Made by a program: the position numbers and the translations under genes
The notes under the pieces: model-generated
Seen by the model: the letters and a program-made list of their open reading frames with translations, nothing else
Databases searched by the model: none
Told to the model about the DNA's origin: nothing
In this document: piece after piece, positions 34,668 through 36,285 of the stretch
Layout of the letters: every line of letters begins with the position of its first letter
How positions within the stretch are numbered: position 1 is the stretch's first letter
Assembly (NCBI RefSeq): GCF_026627505.1
Contig: NZ_JAPNLK010000081.1
Location: forward strand, 1-36,285
DNA from: Streptomyces sp. H27-H5
Lineage (GTDB): Bacteria > Actinomycetota > Actinomycetes > Streptomycetales > Streptomycetaceae
DNA length: 36,285 nt
Reading direction: 5' to 3'

Positions 34668-35117
34668 CTACGCGAGGGAGATTTCACCGCCCGGGGACAC
34701 GACGATCTTCTTCTCGGCGAGCCCGGTGGCGGCCGGACCCTTGGTCACCGCGCCGTCCGTGATCTCGAACTTGCTGCCGTGGCAGGGGCAGTCGATGCTG
34801 CCGTTCTCCACCTTGTTCACCAGGCACCCCTGGTGGGGGCAGACGGCGGTGAAGCAGCGGAAAGACCCGGCCGTCGGCTGGGTCACCACGAGTTTCTGCT
34901 CCTTGAGCACGGTGCCGCCGCCGACCGGTACGGACGAGGACTTCACCAGCGCGGCGCCCCCGGCCGAGGACCCGGCGTCCTGTGGGGTCGATCCGGTACC
35001 CGCCTCGCTCGCGGGCTTCTCGGAGGACGTACCGCACGCCGTGAGGGCACCGCCCGTGAGGGCCACCGCCCCTGCCGCCAGTACGGTGCGCCGGGCGGTC
35101 CGTGTGGGGTCGCTCAT
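34668..35117 (-). CDS. Rieske [2Fe-2S] protein, Tat-exported lipoprotein type
   Basis: A 149-residue secreted iron-sulfur protein. The N-terminus RTARRTVLAAGAVALTGGALTAC has twin arginines (9-10), a hydrophobic stretch and a lipobox ending at Cys28, so Tat export and lipid anchoring are likely. A Ser/Gly/Ala linker (30-60) precedes the Rieske fold. The cluster ligands are Cys93 and His95 in CPHQGC and Cys110 and His113 in CPCHGS; Cys98 and Cys112 are placed for the stabilising disulfide. GPAATGLAEKKIVV is the usual closing strand. It may act as an extracytoplasmic electron carrier; no partner oxidase is nearby. ATG 35117 has gaggaga at about six bases. It lies 28 bases before the nucleotidyltransferase gene and 59 after the DUF952 gene. 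Confidence 0.92.
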   Translation of the reverse strand: MSDPTRTARRTVLAAGAVALTGGALTACGTSSEKPASEAGTGSTPQDAGSSAGGAALVKSSSVPVGGGTVLKEQKLVVTQPTAGSFRCFTAVCPHQGCLVNKVENGSIDCPCHGSKFEITDGAVTKGPAATGLAEKKIVVSPGGEISLA

Positions 35118-35176
35118 GACTGTCTCCTCGCTGTGTGGCCAGGCTGGGCGAGCAGCATCCTGGTCTGCGGCGGCCT

Positions 35177-35566
35177 TCAGGAGAAGTCCGCCGCGCCAGG
35201 CTCTTCGCTGCCGTGCGGCGCGCGTCGGTCGCCCGACTGCCACGGTTCCCATGTGGCGGGAGTGCCGGGTGTGCGCACCACCTCCCACACGCGTACCACC
35301 GCATCCCGGTTCAACGGGCCGTGGACATGGGGGTAGAGGCCGCCTGATTCACCCTCCCGGCGGACCTCGGCGGTCAGCGCCGCCTCGTCCAGTTCCACGG
35401 TCAGCAGGGTGCCGGGGGTGTCCCGGTAGTACGCCTCGGTGATCGCGAGAGCCGTCGCACGGTCTGCCGAGCAGTGCACGAAACCCTCCGAATCGAGCGA
35501 GACGGGGGCGTACGGGAGCTCGGGCGCGGCCGTCCAGTCGGTGAGCGCGACGATGTGGAAGATCAT
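35177..35566 (-). CDS. DUF952 domain-containing protein
   Basis: A 129-residue cytoplasmic protein of the DUF952 family. It starts MIFHIVALTDWTAAPELPYAP, followed by the diagnostic SEGFVHCSADRATALAIT (His31, Cys32, Ser33). LLTVELDEAALTAEVRREG, the GLYPHVHGPLNRDAVVRVWEV block and a short variable tail come next. The fold is related to ADP-ribosyltransferase-like or glutathione-S-transferase-adjacent families in some descriptions, but no activity is established that I know of. ATG 35566 fits the family start; the frame is open far upstream without coding quality. It is the first of three co-directional genes with the Rieske and nucleotidyltransferase genes. Confidence 0.87.
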   Translation of the reverse strand: MIFHIVALTDWTAAPELPYAPVSLDSEGFVHCSADRATALAITEAYYRDTPGTLLTVELDEAALTAEVRREGESGGLYPHVHGPLNRDAVVRVWEVVRTPGTPATWEPWQSGDRRAPHGSEEPGAADFS

Positions 35567-35714
35567 GCCGATCGTTCTACCCCAGGTGCCCCGGAGGCGG
35601 GTTCGGGGCCGTGCGCCAAGTGGCGTCATGGGGTGATCCGGGTGAGATTGTCCCTGTCTCGAAGCCGGTGGCGCCGTACGAGCGCGGACCGGTCCCTCTC
35701 CGAAAGGCATGACG

Positions 35715-36164
35715 ATGGCGGGTAACGACCTCGGTTCTCTCCTGGGCTCGCTCCTCGGCGGCAGCGGCAGCGGCAGCGGCAGCGGCCAGGCGGGCGGCGG
35801 CGGCGGTGGCGGCAACATCCTCGGCGCCCTGCTCGGTGCGCTCGCCGGCGGTGGCGCCCAGGCGGCCGGCGGCGGCAACAACCCGCTCGGCGGGCTGATG
35901 GACATGCTGACCAAGTCCGGCCTCGTCGACCAGGCCCAGTCGTGGGTCGGCACCGGCGAGAACAAGGCCGTCACCGGAGCGCAGATCGCCGAGGCACTGC
36001 CGAACGAGGCCCTGCAGAAGGTGGCCGAGCAGACGGGCGTCAGCCCCGAGCACGCCGCCGACCAGATCGCCCAGTCGCTGCCCCGGGCCGTGGACAAGCT
36101 GACCCCCGACGGATCGCTGCCCTCCGGCTCGCTGGAGGACATCATCCGGCAGCAGAAGCTCTAG
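35715..36164 (+). CDS. DUF937 / YidB-like family protein
   Basis: A 149-residue protein with a Gly/Ser-rich, hydrophobic first half (GNDLGSLLGSLLGG, then NILGALLGALAGG). The second half is the conserved YidB/DUF937 C-terminus: MDMLTKSGLVDQAQSWVGTGENKAV, GAQIAEALPNEALQKVAEQTGVSPEHAADQIAQSLPRAVDKLTPDG. The family is common and uncharacterised; E. coli YidB is a member. ATG 35715 sits seven bases after gaaagg; the ATG two codons earlier is too close to it. No signal peptide is seen. It is divergent from the DUF952 gene (about 150 bases between starts). Confidence 0.88.
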   Translation: MAGNDLGSLLGSLLGGSGSGSGSGQAGGGGGGGNILGALLGALAGGGAQAAGGGNNPLGGLMDMLTKSGLVDQAQSWVGTGENKAVTGAQIAEALPNEALQKVAEQTGVSPEHAADQIAQSLPRAVDKLTPDGSLPSGSLEDIIRQQKL

Positions 36165-36210
36165 TGCAGCGCGTTGCAGGTCCTTTTCCGGTTGGGCGGG
36201 TTGGGTGCGG

Positions 36211-36285
36211 TCACGCCTCGTGGTCGGCGAGGTGGACGATGGCGGCGGTGTCGAAGGCGTCGTTGGGGTGGCCGATGTCGGTGCC
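36211..36285 (-). CDS. C-terminal end of an unidentified gene (partial at window edge)
   Basis: On the minus strand a frame enters from the right edge and stops at 36211-36213, encoding the last 24 residues (GTDIGHPNDAFDTAAIVHLA, then DHEA). Codon use is typical for the organism. Too little is visible to identify it. The short gap to the DUF937 gene begins with a near-palindrome, TGCAGCGCGTTGCA (36166-36179), so an insertion-sequence end is one possibility, unproven. Confidence 0.4.
   Translation of the reverse strand, partial: GTDIGHPNDAFDTAAIVHLADHEA

Overview
The window looks like a chromosomal segment of a Streptomyces-type actinomycete. The base composition is very GC-rich with strong third-position GC. 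The last bases of a 23S rRNA and a 5S rRNA open the window. Gene content and order (tlyA, NAD kinase, recN ... pyrG, Nudix ... parA-like, scpA, scpB, pseudouridine synthase) match a block conserved across actinobacteria. I see no phage, plasmid or CRISPR region; most of the window is ordinary core chromosome.

Layout. 1-370: 3' end of an rrn operon (23S, spacer, 5S, strong terminator). 452-5020: an unusual RGG-repeat/TPR/acidic-tail protein, a convergent DUF1015 gene and a HAD-IIA phosphatase. 5079-8136: a siderophore ABC importer (two FecCD permeases and an ATPase) behind a near-consensus iron box. 8120-12390: SCP2-like protein (minus strand), then a small unknown protein, TlyA rRNA methyltransferase, NAD kinase and RecN. 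12629-18709: glycosyltransferase, then on the minus strand a PucR regulator, an FAD-linked oxidase and a GH15 glucoamylase/trehalase-like enzyme. 19216-25039: CTP synthase, ADP-ribose pyrophosphatase-type Nudix hydrolase, a STAND/TPR protein and alanine dehydrogenase. 25366-30316: a chromosome-organisation cluster (ParA-like ATPase, small basic protein, ScpA, ScpB) ending in a pseudouridine synthase with a long Gly/Ser/Arg-rich N-terminus.

30414-33944 is the most system-like part. Four genes joined by 4-base ATGA overlaps encode a PnuC-type nicotinamide riboside transporter, a NadR-type adenylyltransferase/kinase, an NrtR-type Nudix-winged-helix regulator and an ADP-ribosylglycohydrolase. A promoter (TTGCCC, 17 bases, TATAGT) drives them. 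A palindrome, ATAGTCA-acc-TGACTAT, covers the -10 hexamer and start point, so it is a very good candidate operator for NrtR, whose gene lies in the operon. This reads as an autoregulated NAD salvage and ADP-ribose turnover unit. NAD kinase and a Nudix ADP-ribose pyrophosphatase lie elsewhere in the same window.

33536-36285: three minus-strand genes (DUF952 protein, Tat/lipoprotein-type Rieske protein, RlaP-type nucleotidyltransferase whose frame runs on into the antisense of the glycohydrolase gene), a DUF937 protein, and the C-terminal end of an unidentified gene on the minus strand at the right edge.

Names rest on reading motifs and on memory of the families; no database search was run. 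Start codons were chosen by Shine-Dalgarno spacing and family habit, and alternatives are given where they matter.
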